The notes below the pieces were generated by a model. The model did no database searches and was not told the origin of the DNA. It saw nothing but the letters and a program-made list of their open reading frames with translations. Both the position numbers and the translations under genes were made by a program. A DNA stretch of 26,188 bases from a virus: the IMG/VR virus record IMGVR_UViG_3300030012_003061, positions 1 through 26,188 of that record. The stretch is one strand, 5' to 3'. This document shows, piece after piece, positions 1 through 5,927 of the stretch (positions are counted from its first letter, which is position 1; each line of letters starts with the position of its first letter).

Positions 1-353
1 TTGTTATTAATGAAAATACAATTTCTTCTTATTGATTTTCTTAACTTAACATTGCCTTTGTAATTATTAATCATCTCAACAGGATCACCTGTCCAATACT
101 GCCACAGGTCTGCAACATAATCTTCAAGGAGTCTACCATGAAACATAACTTCATTGTCTATGTTCTTAATGTTTGCAGTGCCAACAGATTGATTCCATCT
201 AGTTATCTTTGAGGTCCAAGGGTTTAGACCTAGTAATGTAGAAGCATCTGATCCTCCAACCATACCTTTGTACACTAAAGATTTTCTTAATGTAACCCAC
301 TCATCATAATTTAAATGTGCTGTAGGAATTTTTGTAAGTTTTGGTTTAGCCAT
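1..353 (-). CDS. YqaJ-type phage recombination exonuclease, N-terminal part (cut by window edge)
   Basis: Reads leftward from the ATG at 353 and stays open to the window edge, giving 117 residues without a stop. Residues about 33-46 read GGSDASTLLGLNPW, and about 71-84 read FHGRLLEDYVADLW. These match the two N-terminal hallmarks of the YqaJ/lambda-exonuclease family (a G-G-S-D-A-x-x-x-L-G-x-x-P-W block, then a G-x-x-L-E block that carries an early acidic catalytic residue). Family members are 5'-3' double-strand exonucleases that work with an annealing protein in Red-type recombination. The rest of the nuclease core (D/ExK) lies outside the window. The gene lies 2 nt after the ribbon-helix-helix gene and downstream of an annealing-protein candidate at 643-1179, which fits a recombination operon. 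Family assignment is by motif; the exact activity is inferred. Confidence 0.85.
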   Translation of the reverse strand, partial: MAKPKLTKIPTAHLNYDEWVTLRKSLVYKGMVGGSDASTLLGLNPWTSKITRWNQSVGTANIKNIDNEVMFHGRLLEDYVADLWQYWTGDPVEMINNYKGNVKLRKSIRRNCIFINN

Positions 354-355
354 AA

Positions 356-547
356 TTATTTATTGTTTTTGTAATCATATTTACCTAGATCTTCCCCATA
401 GAAACATACCTCTATCGCCATCCTTACAAGGTCTGATACGTTTTTATCTAAGTGTAATGAAAGTTTATCGAGCCTGTCACCTTCTGAAGGCGTTACTCTA
501 AATGTTATTCGTTTACTTTTTGTTTCGTTTTTTACTCCTCTATCCAT
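356..547 (-). CDS. Ribbon-helix-helix (Arc/CopG-like) DNA-binding protein
   Basis: A 63-residue protein whose residues about 14-47 follow the RHH pattern: a short beta-strand KRITFRVTPSE, then two helices (DRLDKLSLHLDKN and VSDLVRMAIEVCF). Proteins of this fold are usually dimeric repressors or antitoxins that insert the strand into the major groove. The ATG at 547 is chosen; a GTG at 553 in the same frame abuts the T-tract of the terminator at 556-634 and is less likely. No toxin gene is adjacent, so a phage regulator is more likely than an antitoxin. Its operator is not known; the palindromes at 1456 and elsewhere are candidates. Confidence 0.7.
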   Translation of the reverse strand: MDRGVKNETKSKRITFRVTPSEGDRLDKLSLHLDKNVSDLVRMAIEVCFYGEDLGKYDYKNNK

Positions 548-555
548 TCTCACAG

Positions 556-634
556 AAAAAAAAGGGAGGGCGTTGACAAAGGTAGTAACCTGTGTGAGTT
601 ACTCAATTGCTGTTGGTTTAGTGGAACCCTCCCT
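556..634 (-). terminator. Intrinsic terminator with long structured loop
   Basis: On the minus strand an 8-bp GC-rich stem (AGGGAGGG at 634-627 with CCCTCCCT at 570-563) is followed by an 8-T run (563-556). The 56-nt apical part holds its own 6-bp hairpin (AGTAAC 584-589 with GTTACT 598-603). It starts just after the stop of the 643-1179 gene and ends just before the RHH gene, so it could end or attenuate transcription inside the recombination operon. Confidence 0.65.
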
Positions 635-642
635 GTTATTAA

Positions 643-1179
643 TTATTTAGCCGCCTTACTTGTAGCAACCTTTGATTTTTGTGCGTTGATAGATTTCTTT
701 AATGTTGAAATCTGATCTGACGACATTTGATTTTTATAGGCAGGTAGCCTTTGTTCTACAACAGAGTAATCTATTTTGATATGCTCCAACATATCATTAA
801 AGATTGCATCTATCCCCACGCTCTTTACCTTTTGTAATTCCTTCGCTTCATCCTCATCCATAATCGTATCCTCTGCGGAGTCATTGATACCAAAGATAAA
901 TAGGGCTCTGTTCAATGCACCTGACTGACACTTTTGAAAAGAAAAAGGTTCACGGATGTTTTTGTGTGCCACTCCATCAGCCACAACCTCTTTGTCAGAA
1001 TTTAAAACTTTACCGATCATAACGATGATACTATCGTTCATGTCAATAATTTCTGTAGTTGTGGAATAACCTTCAGGTCTGAAGTAGTCGTTGAAGTAAT
1101 TTAATCTCTCAACCCAGGGTACAATTTGTTTACCTGCACCTATGGTTGTCTTCTTTAGTTTTCGCTTTAGTTTTGCCAT
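643..1179 (-). CDS. Putative single-strand annealing protein (Rad52/Sak/Erf-like)
   Basis: A 178-residue protein. The segment at about 30-95 has the look of the Rad52-like annealing fold: hydrophobic strands (EIIDMNDSIIVMIGKVL, VVADGVAH) followed by a helix with CQSGALNRALFIFGI, resembling the conserved A-x-x-x-A-L-K-R-A-x-x-x-F-G-I signature of Erf/Rad52/DUF1071-type annealing proteins. The C-terminus is Lys/Ser-rich and may bind DNA. The YqaJ-type exonuclease two genes downstream strengthens the call, because exonuclease and annealing protein are usually encoded together. No catalytic residue can confirm it. Start ATG at 1179 lies inside the 3' end of the preceding gene (50-nt overlap). The alternative is an unrelated small DNA-binding protein. 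Confidence 0.5.
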   Translation of the reverse strand: MAKLKRKLKKTTIGAGKQIVPWVERLNYFNDYFRPEGYSTTTEIIDMNDSIIVMIGKVLNSDKEVVADGVAHKNIREPFSFQKCQSGALNRALFIFGINDSAEDTIMDEDEAKELQKVKSVGIDAIFNDMLEHIKIDYSVVEQRLPAYKNQMSSDQISTLKKSINAQKSKVATSKAAK

Positions 1180-1393
1180 TGTTATAATTTATTAAATTGT
1201 TTAAATAAAAATGCACTATATAATATTTTCTTGTGTGAAACAAGATAGATTCCCAATCAAACACCCAACCTCTAATCCTACGCTCCATACACAACTCTTC
1301 GTAGTGCGTTAGCAAATACAGTTTGAAGTCCCTAAGAGAAAACCTCTTACGATCATGAATAATCTCTTTATTTTCGTAGTCAAACCTGACCAT
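1130..1393 (-). CDS. Unknown small protein overlapping the annealing-protein gene
   Basis: An 87-residue ORF starting at ATG 1393 and ending 50 nt inside the next gene in another frame. The first 65 residues look like a real folded protein (charged N-terminus, then aromatic-rich WVFDWES and a hydrophobic KYYIVHFYLNNL stretch). The last 23 residues (Lys/Asn/Thr-rich) are translated from the A/T-rich leader and start of the next gene and look incidental. It is the first gene downstream of the promoter/operator at 1432-1469. No function recognised. Confidence 0.55.
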   Translation of the reverse strand: MVRFDYENKEIIHDRKRFSLRDFKLYLLTHYEELCMERRIRGWVFDWESILFHTRKYYIVHFYLNNLINYNNGKTKAKTKEDNHRCR

Positions 1394-1431
1394 GTGTTAA
1401 AATAGTTTTTCATGTCGTGGTTAATTAATTG

Positions 1432-1469
1432 CAAATTATAAAAAATTTTTTTGTATGAACTATTGTTCA
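1432..1469 (-). promoter_or_regulatory. Promoter-like element with perfect TGAAC-N4-GTTCA palindrome
   Basis: The perfect palindrome TGAACTATTGTTCA (1456-1469) lies about 18 nt upstream (minus-strand sense) of a TATAATTTG box at 1440-1432 that resembles the Bacteroidetes -7 element TAnnTTTG. The palindrome would cover the -33 region, a typical repressor position. It also abuts the stop codon of the integrase gene, so it separates the integrase from the recombination genes that follow. Promoter activity is inferred. Confidence 0.5.
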
Positions 1470-2435
1470 TTAAGAATTTATTAACAATTTGCTATTTTCT
1501 TTTTGCTTCCTTATGCTATCCTTGTCAGAAGCCTTTACATACCTGTAAAAAGCAAGTGATCCATTAGCATGACCACTTATGTTTCTTACTTCCATTTCAC
1601 TCAATCCATTAGATAAGTGGTAAGTTATTCCACTTGACCTAAGTTTATGTGGAGTTATTAACTGCCAAAGAAATTTTGTCTCAGCATATGGATCTCCATT
1701 GTGATTGTATTTATAAATAACTTTTTGTTTTCTTAGTTCAGGGTATGACCTCATTAGTTCCCTTAACTTTTCTCTAAATATTTGAGGTTTCATTCCTAGA
1801 CCGTTTCTTTCCGCAAGAAACTCTTGAACATCTTTTGGTATATAAAAAGTGGACAAAGATCCTACACCCTTCTTTGTTATGATTGTTACTATGCCATCAT
1901 CAATTGTATTTTGGAAATTAATTAGATCACTAATTCTCATACATGAGTAAAGGCAAAGCCTGGTGTAATACCAAACCCTATGAAGAGACTCGTCCTCAGG
2001 TTTAGTCTGATGTATCATTTGAACATGTTCAGGGTCAAGTGCTATAACATCAGTTTGCAGTTCTCTCATTGATTGTAGTTTAGGAAAGTCGTAACCATAA
2101 AACGCTTCAGCCTTCTTTAAGGTTGCACGAATTATTTTTAAATGATTTTTTCTGGTGTTGGGGTGATAACATTCCTCAAGCAGAATATTTAAGTAGTCGT
2201 TTACATTTGTCTGTAGTAATCTACAAATCCTCAACCTATCTTTCCGTGATTTAGATTCGTTCAAGTCACAAGCATCAACATCAAAGTCAAAGTCATGATC
2301 GTTCATTGTGTTTAGAATCAATTGGTAGTTTGCAATTGTAAGTTTGTTAAACTTTCTACCATAATGTAAAATATGTCCGCTAGTCATCTTATCGATAATG
2401 TCAGACAATAGGAATTTAAATGTGCCTTCTTGCAT
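1470..2435 (-). CDS. int: Tyrosine recombinase / phage integrase
   Basis: A 321-residue protein with an N-terminal SAM-like core-binding region (about 25-115) and a C-terminal catalytic domain. The family residues are visible: Arg167 in SCMRISDL, Lys188 or 189 in ITKKGVG, His263-x-x-Arg266 in TPHKLR, His289 in ISGHA, and the nucleophile Tyr297 or Tyr299 in AFYRYV. Length matches typical integrases. It would cut and rejoin DNA through a 3'-phosphotyrosine intermediate for integration or excision. The phage is therefore probably temperate, though virulent phages also carry such enzymes for genome resolution. The leader upstream (2436-2580) contains a strong folded element and a degenerate copy of the TGAACnATCGTTCA palindrome. 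No clear attP core was identified. Confidence 0.93.
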   Translation of the reverse strand: MQEGTFKFLLSDIIDKMTSGHILHYGRKFNKLTIANYQLILNTMNDHDFDFDVDACDLNESKSRKDRLRICRLLQTNVNDYLNILLEECYHPNTRKNHLKIIRATLKKAEAFYGYDFPKLQSMRELQTDVIALDPEHVQMIHQTKPEDESLHRVWYYTRLCLYSCMRISDLINFQNTIDDGIVTIITKKGVGSLSTFYIPKDVQEFLAERNGLGMKPQIFREKLRELMRSYPELRKQKVIYKYNHNGDPYAETKFLWQLITPHKLRSSGITYHLSNGLSEMEVRNISGHANGSLAFYRYVKASDKDSIRKQKENSKLLINS

Positions 2436-2499
2436 AATTATTATGTTTAAATTGTTAAAAAAACCAGGATGTATAAATGAGATTGATTAAAAAGGCTAG

Positions 2500-2568
2500 A
2501 TGAAACCATCCCATACGCAACGTATGGGTCGTTTTTTGCAGTCCCTAGGGGACGGAACGATGGTTCAT
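2500..2568 (-). other. Three-way-junction RNA-like element upstream of the integrase
   Basis: A closing stem of 10 bp with one bulged A (2500-2510 with 2559-2568) encloses two perfect hairpins: CCATACG/CGTATGG with loop CAA (2511-2527) and GTCCC/GGGAC with loop TAG (2541-2553). The single strands between them are T- and A-rich. The fold can form on either strand; all neighbouring genes are leftward, so it would be transcribed after the stop of the 2581-2826 gene and before the integrase start. It is not a hammerhead (no CTGATGA/GAAA core). It could be a processing site, an attenuator for integrase, or DNA structure near an attachment site. Confidence 0.5.
2554..2567. promoter_or_regulatory. 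Degenerate TGAACnATCGTTCA operator-like site upstream of integrase
   Basis: On the minus strand it reads TGAACCATCGTTCC, one base away from the 14-bp palindrome found at 1456 and 8552. It lies about 120 bp upstream of the integrase start and overlaps the right arm of the folded element at 2500-2568, so folding and protein binding would use the same bases. Confidence 0.4.
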
Positions 2569-2580
2569 AACTTTTTGTCA

Positions 2581-2826
2581 TCACTCATTTAAAATTTTAT
2601 CAATTTCCTCAAGCAAAAGTCCATAGAATTCAATGATCTTCATTGATTCCTGAAACATTAATGGAGATACTCCTGTCTTTTTTTGATTTAGTGTGCTTTT
2701 CTTTGATTTACTTCCGTAGATATATTCACATACCTCGGTAGTAGGCACCGCTTTTATTTGTAACAACTTCAATGCTTTCTGTTTATAGGCATCGTGAGAA
2801 AGGTAGCCCTTTCTATTAGTTTTCAT
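2581..2826 (-). CDS. Unknown small basic protein
   Basis: An 81-residue protein from ATG 2826, which has an AGAGG stretch a few bases upstream; an in-frame GTG at 2847 would add seven residues. Lys-rich N-terminus, then a region (about 33-60) that resembles a helix-turn-helix in texture (VPTTEVCEYIYGSKSKKSTLN) and an amphipathic C-terminal helix. It could be a small DNA-binding regulator of the following integrase gene, but no family is recognised. Confidence 0.55.
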   Translation of the reverse strand: MKTNRKGYLSHDAYKQKALKLLQIKAVPTTEVCEYIYGSKSKKSTLNQKKTGVSPLMFQESMKIIEFYGLLLEEIDKILNE

Positions 2827-2866
2827 AATCCTCTTAATTAAGTCCACAGTTTAATATATTTTTAAT

Positions 2867-3412
2867 TTAAATAAAATTTCTTTTTTTTTCCAAGACATGA
2901 TCTACAATTTTTTTTAAACTCTTTGGTGTTTTAAAGTCTGATTGAAGCCTTTTTAACAACAGAAAGTCTACACATTCAAACATAGATATCAGCCTATTAT
3001 CTATCTCTGCATCAATGTTGTATTTCAGCATCTTGTTTCTTTCTCGCAACTCTTCGTAGTCTGATTTCAGATCTACATATTTCAATACTAAATCGCAATC
3101 GCTTTGAGCGAAATCGAAATTATCGTCAGATAATATTTTTAAAATATTATTGTATGTATTTACAAAACTTTTATCTGTATCCCAATATGCATTGAATTTT
3201 TTGAGACCATGAAGTACCGAAGCGTGATCTCTACTAACAAAAGATCCTATTTGTTCCGTAGTTAAATCGGTATTGTCTCTAACTATTTTAAAGTAGATGT
3301 ACCTGGCATCTACATTTTTCCTGATCCTATCTTTAGCCCTAACGTCAGCATTGGTAACGAAGTTAATTGTGTTGATCGTTTTATCTAAAGTCTCTTTCAG
3401 TTTTATATTCAT
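2867..3412 (-). CDS. Protein with DnaA domain-IV-like helix-turn-helix
   Basis: A 181-residue protein. Residues about 33-72 resemble the C-terminal DNA-binding domain of the initiator DnaA: an ARYIYFKIVRDNTDLTTEQIG helix pair followed by the signature RDHASVLHGL, close to DnaA's G-R-D-H-x-T-V-L-x-A. There is no AAA+ ATPase domain. The rest is helical with a coiled-coil-like stretch (about 110-135). The family knowledge is that domain IV reads 9-bp DnaA boxes. The inference is that this protein either marks a phage origin or captures the host's initiation machinery. It starts at ATG 3412, after a hairpin-bearing 59-nt gap. The AT-rich repeat region at 7979-8584 is the natural candidate target, but no clear DnaA box was seen there. 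Confidence 0.7.
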   Translation of the reverse strand: MNIKLKETLDKTINTINFVTNADVRAKDRIRKNVDARYIYFKIVRDNTDLTTEQIGSFVSRDHASVLHGLKKFNAYWDTDKSFVNTYNNILKILSDDNFDFAQSDCDLVLKYVDLKSDYEELRERNKMLKYNIDAEIDNRLISMFECVDFLLLKRLQSDFKTPKSLKKIVDHVLEKKRNFI

Positions 3413-3427
3413 AGTTTAAATTTAAGC

Positions 3428-3456
3428 AAGGGGTTCCCTGTAACAGAAAAACCCTT
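3428..3456 (-). other. Hairpin in the leader of the DnaA-like gene
   Basis: AAGGGGTT (3428-3435) pairs with AACCCTT (3450-3456) with one bulged G, enclosing CTGTAACAG (3438-3446), itself able to form a 3-bp hairpin. It lies in the short gap between the stop at 3472 and the start at 3412. No T-tract follows on the minus strand, so an mRNA stability or translation-control role is more likely than termination. Confidence 0.3.
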
Positions 3457-3471
3457 ATGTTATTATTTGTT

Positions 3472-3783
3472 TTAAATTAGTGCAGGTTGCGTCATCTTTT
3501 TACCTATCTCATATGATACATTCCAAAGATCTTTCCAATACTCTTTAGATCTTTCAATAGATCCAACAGCACCTTTTGGAACCTCGTACCTTGATGGTAC
3601 CACCAGGAAAATACTTATTGAATGTGATATTACAGGTAGATAACACGCACCGCTTTGTAGTGCATCCTTACATTTTTGAGTAATAGATCCGCCTATCTTC
3701 CAGGCTTCACCTGAATCGATAAGGTCTTGTATAATTTTGTAATTATACTTTCTTTGTAAGGATTTAATTTTACTCTCGTTCAT
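3472..3783 (-). CDS. Unknown protein, paralogue of the 5632-5910 product
   Basis: A 103-residue protein. It shares an ordered set of motifs with the product of 5632-5910: KIKxLQ near the start, LIDSGxAW (about 21-28), a G-rich turn, ALxSGACYLP (about 41-50), PSRxEVxKG (about 63-71) and GSxxxSxxYW (about 73-82). A similar small protein occurs, to my recollection, in other marine phages without known function. The mid-part is more hydrophobic here (ISIFLVV). Start ATG 3783 has an A-rich leader ending in AAACTGAAATT. The two copies are separated by about 1.8 kb on the same strand, which points to an old duplication. Confidence 0.7.
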   Translation of the reverse strand: MNESKIKSLQRKYNYKIIQDLIDSGEAWKIGGSITQKCKDALQSGACYLPVISHSISIFLVVPSRYEVPKGAVGSIERSKEYWKDLWNVSYEIGKKMTQPALI

Positions 3784-3869
3784 AATTTCAGTTTTTTTTT
3801 TAGTCTACATAAATAGTCTGACACTGCTAAAATAATCATTTTATTTGTCTGACCAAATTATTTTGCTAT

Positions 3870-4007
3870 TCATTTTGAATCATCGTTCAAATCTTCGAGT
3901 CGCTTCCACATATGTTTTTTACCATAAATGTTGTGAAACATAGCCCTGATAAATTTTTCAGGTGCATCAGGAAACATTTTTCTTATTTGTTTTAAATCTT
4001 CCTCCAT
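3870..4007 (-). CDS. Small unknown protein (45 aa)
   Basis: ATG at 4007 lies one base after the preceding stop codon (4009-4011) and the frame runs 45 codons to a TGA at 3870-3872. The product is strongly charged (begins MEEDLKQIRKMFPDAPEKF, contains YGKKHMWKRLEDL) and predicted mostly helical. The tight spacing to its upstream neighbour and the ordinary composition support a real gene. No family is recognised. The degenerate operator-like site at 3876-3889 lies within its last codons. Confidence 0.6.
   Translation of the reverse strand: MEEDLKQIRKMFPDAPEKFIRAMFHNIYGKKHMWKRLEDLNDDSK
3876..3889. promoter_or_regulatory. Degenerate TGAACnATCGTTCA operator-like site
   Basis: TGAATCATCGTTCA, one mismatch in the left half compared with the 8552 site. 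It lies about 93 bp upstream of the start at 3783; a TAATTTG box follows at 3856-3862 on the minus strand. The 86-bp leader of the 3783 gene also holds a direct repeat GTCTGAC at 3816-3822 and 3847-3853. Because the site overlaps coding sequence it could be a chance match. Confidence 0.3.
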
Positions 4008-4008
4008 A

Positions 4009-4248
4009 TTAATAAGTTATAACGATTATTAAGAAGGTTATGATCAAGCCCAACACACTATAAAACAATAGTTTATAATTAGTTTTCATTTGAGCATCTG
4101 ATCTGCCTTGATTTTTATATTTTTTCATTTCTATTTTATTTTTGGGGGGATCTTTTTTTGCCTGTTCATAACAAGACTCACATACAAACCAAAATCCCCT
4201 GGTTGTATCTATCTCTGCTTTACATATTTCGCAGAGTCGTTTTTTCAT
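4009..4248 (-). CDS. Small zinc-ribbon protein with C-terminal membrane anchor
   Basis: A 79-residue protein. CEIC (6-9) and CESC (23-26) form a two-knuckle CxxC...CxxC zinc-binding pattern. A basic linker follows (about 30-53), then a single hydrophobic segment (YSVLGLIITFLIIVITY, 63-79) at the very C-terminus, which suggests a tail-anchored inner-membrane protein with the ribbon in the cytoplasm. The start ATG overlaps the preceding gene's TGA (ATGA), implying translational coupling. Function unknown. Confidence 0.7.
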   Translation of the reverse strand: MKKRLCEICKAEIDTTRGFWFVCESCYEQAKKDPPKNKIEMKKYKNQGRSDAQMKTNYKLLFYSVLGLIITFLIIVITY

Positions 4249-4412
4249 TGCTTGATTTTAGATGATAACGAAACATATCTATACACACGATAAGAAAAAA
4301 CACGCCTTCTTGTTTTTATATCGAACCAATCCTTTCCGTTTTTGAATACGACATTTCCTGTATCAAGATTTCTATATGTTACGTTTGTAAACATTTCTTC
4401 AGACTTCTCCAT
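4245..4412 (-). CDS. Unknown small protein (55 aa)
   Basis: Start chosen at ATG 4412, which overlaps the upstream gene by 14 nt; a longer reading from 4466 would lie inside that gene and is less likely. The product (begins MEKSEEMFTNVTYRN) has a beta-rich look with a DWFDIKTRRRVFSYRVYRYVS tail that is basic and aromatic. It is coupled to the downstream zinc-ribbon gene through an ATGA overlap. No family recognised. Confidence 0.6.
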   Translation of the reverse strand: MEKSEEMFTNVTYRNLDTGNVVFKNGKDWFDIKTRRRVFSYRVYRYVSLSSKIKQ

Positions 4413-4611
4413 GTTCTTTGTTTTTAATGTTAGCAATTGTCTCATAGTATCCAAGTGACTCGTCAAAAAACTTGATCACTTCTTTTAACTGCTTTCTGCA
4501 CTCTACTAAATATTCGGTGCATAGTTCAGGATCATTGTCAAACTTTGTAAACAAAACTTGCAATGTGTTTTCTTTCAGAAACTTTTTCAGTTTAATATTT
4601 GTTCCTACCAT
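4399..4611 (-). CDS. Unknown small helical protein (70 aa)
   Basis: Starts at ATG 4611 with a short gap after the previous stop at 4623. The sequence is amphipathic and helical (residues 5-55 contain KLKKFLKEN, ELCTEYLVECRKQLKEVIKFFDES). A GGTCACCCC motif found repeatedly in the window lies immediately upstream of the start (4615-4623). No family is recognised. It belongs to a run of five small overlapping leftward genes. Confidence 0.6.
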   Translation of the reverse strand: MVGTNIKLKKFLKENTLQVLFTKFDNDPELCTEYLVECRKQLKEVIKFFDESLGYYETIANIKNKEHGEV

Positions 4612-4622
4612 TTTGGGGTGAC

Positions 4623-5000
4623 CTAGTTAAACTGCCCTCTCTCTTTTTCCATACGATCAGCATACTTACAGGCTTCATTATAAAAGTCTCTATCACCATT
4701 CTCTATATGATCAACAAAATCATTAAACCATATATAGACAGGATCATTGGTGAAACTATCCGTTTCCCTTACCTCTATATCATCTTCATACTTGCAATCA
4801 TTTAAGAATTTAACTCTAAAACCATTTGGTCTTATATGTTCCAGGATCATATCAATTTGGGAAACATCATCGCCATCCTCTTCCCAGGTTTTGCCTAAGA
4901 TCTTGACCGCTTCTTTATGAAGTCCATTTTGATTTACAAAATTACTCGTTGAGGTGTACCTTCCTAGGTACGAATTCTCTTTATCAGTTAGTCTGCTCAT
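4623..5000 (-). CDS. Unknown acidic protein (125 aa)
   Basis: An acidic protein rich in Asp/Glu with aromatic residues in the C-terminal half (DPVYIWFNDFVDHIENGDRD). The start ATG at 5000 lies inside the 3' end of the preceding gene (17-nt overlap). Small acidic early phage proteins often bind host proteins or mimic DNA, but nothing specific is visible here, so no function is assigned. Confidence 0.65.
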   Translation of the reverse strand: MSRLTDKENSYLGRYTSTSNFVNQNGLHKEAVKILGKTWEEDGDDVSQIDMILEHIRPNGFRVKFLNDCKYEDDIEVRETDSFTNDPVYIWFNDFVDHIENGDRDFYNEACKYADRMEKERGQFN

Positions 5001-5223
5001 TACTTTTATTTTTTAAATTAGACTTATCACTTGACAACCTGTCTATTAATTTTTCCAGGATGCCTTTGACTTTTACATGTTCCTTTTTACTAAGGATCTC
5101 ATTTAACCAATCTTCATCACTTACTATCTCTTCAGCGATCTTAGATATTGTATCAATTTTACTTTTCTGCTTTCTAAAAGCGTCAAAAGTTTCGTTTACG
5201 AATGGATCAACTTTACTCATCAT
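4984..5223 (-). CDS. Unknown helical protein (79 aa)
   Basis: Begins with two successive ATGs (5223 and 5220). Highly charged and helical with heptad-like leucine/isoleucine spacing (DAFRKQKSKIDTISKIAEEIV, GILEKLIDRLSSDKSNLK). Overlaps both neighbours (11 nt upstream, 17 nt downstream), as expected in a compact phage operon. No family recognised. Confidence 0.6.
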   Translation of the reverse strand: MMSKVDPFVNETFDAFRKQKSKIDTISKIAEEIVSDEDWLNEILSKKEHVKVKGILEKLIDRLSSDKSNLKNKSNEQTN

Positions 5224-5539
5224 TTTTATTTAAAGGATTATACATATCATACAAGGCTCTAGCCATCACAGGATCTCCTAGTGCGGTCATAAGTTCTTGT
5301 ATGTAACTTCTTTGTTCTCTTCCGTTTCTATATGATCTTGGATCATCGGAATACATATAGGTCCAATCGTGAGACTCACAAGCGGATTTTAATTCATCTC
5401 TTACTTCGTCCATGGATAGTTTTTTTATTGTTCCATGTTCGGCACCATTTACCCACTGCTCTGCAAGGGATAGAGATGAGGTACCAAGTTCTTGGTCTGG
5501 CAATTCGCCACCATAGAATAAATTTACTTTATAAAACAT
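5213..5539 (-). CDS. Unknown protein (108 aa), first gene after hammerhead C
   Basis: Starts at ATG 5539 after a leader containing AAAACTAAA, a motif shared by at least four start sites in this operon. The first part looks like a small alpha/beta fold (MFYKVNLFYGG, SLAEQWVNGAEHGTIKKLSMDEV) and the C-terminal half is helical (SYIQELMTALGDPVMARALYDMYN). It is the first gene of the RNA piece released downstream of the ribozyme at 5561-5610, so its mRNA would begin with a 5'-hydroxyl and the ribozyme fold. Function unknown. Confidence 0.65.
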   Translation of the reverse strand: MFYKVNLFYGGELPDQELGTSSLSLAEQWVNGAEHGTIKKLSMDEVRDELKSACESHDWTYMYSDDPRSYRNGREQRSYIQELMTALGDPVMARALYDMYNPLNKNDE

Positions 5540-5560
5540 TTCTTTAGTTTTAAATTAGTT

Positions 5561-5610
5561 TCTGTTTCGCCTTCTTCGGCTCATCAGCAAGAGACAATCT
5601 CTTGGACAGA
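5561..5610 (-). ncRNA. Type III hammerhead ribozyme C
   Basis: Read on the minus strand: TCTGTC (5610-5605, stem III 5' arm and cleavage triplet), stem I CAAGAGA/TCTCTTG with a 3-nt loop, the invariant CTGATGA, stem II GCC/GGC with loop GAAGAA, then GAAA and ACAGA closing stem III (UCUGU/ACAGA, 5 bp). All core residues of the hammerhead are present, in type III order (open ends at stem III). Predicted cleavage is after C5605. It lies between the stop at 5632 and the start at 5539, on the coding strand. Self-cleavage is known for the class and inferred here. Confidence 0.93.
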
Positions 5611-5625
5611 GGGGACATGGTCCCC
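5611..5625 (-). other. GC-rich hairpin directly 5' of hammerhead C
   Basis: GGGGAC/GTCCCC with a 3-nt loop. It abuts the stem III arm and follows the stop codon at 5632 by 6 nt. There is no T-tract, so it is not a terminator. After ribozyme cleavage it would be the 3'-terminal hairpin of the upstream message and could block 3'-5' exonucleases. Confidence 0.75.
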
Positions 5626-5631
5626 TACTCT

Positions 5632-5910
5632 TTACCAATTAAGTATTAGATCAGGATCAGAATAATATCTGACAGAGTTTTGAAAAGATCCTGTTGATCC
5701 TTTCTCTACCTCATCCCTTGATGGAATATAGTTTCCGTAATAATCACGACTACTTTTTTTTGGTAACATACAGGCACCTGATCTAAGGCTGTTCATTGCT
5801 TCCCTTCCCATGTGTCCTTCCATTCCCCAAACAATGCCTGTGTCTATCATACCCTGTAAGGATGACATTCCTAGTTCTTCCTGGAGTTTCTTAATCTTAT
5901 TATAATTCAT
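5632..5910 (-). CDS. Unknown protein, paralogue of the 3472-3783 product
   Basis: Start chosen at ATG 5910 (product begins MNYNKIKKLQEEL) because it aligns with the start of the paralogue and follows an AAAACTAAAATT leader; an upstream extension would overlap the preceding gene. 92 residues. Shared motifs: KIKKLQ, MIDTGIVWGMEG (about 21-32), SLRSGACMLP (about 38-47), PSRDEVEKG (about 61-69) and GSFQNSVRYY. The conserved Gly, Cys and Pro pattern suggests a compact fold; no catalytic motif is evident. Its stop is followed at once by the hairpin and hammerhead C. Confidence 0.7.
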   Translation of the reverse strand: MNYNKIKKLQEELGMSSLQGMIDTGIVWGMEGHMGREAMNSLRSGACMLPKKSSRDYYGNYIPSRDEVEKGSTGSFQNSVRYYSDPDLILNW

Positions 5911-5927
5911 AATTTTAGTTTTAATAG

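Noticed and set aside
2510-2536. Plus-strand intrinsic terminator (CCCATACG/CGTATGGG plus T6)
   Set aside because: It has the right form, but no plus-strand gene lies upstream; better explained as one hairpin of the three-way-junction element.
2500-2580. Fourth hammerhead ribozyme
   Set aside because: Three-way junction is present, but neither CTGATGA nor a GAAA in the required place exists on either strand.
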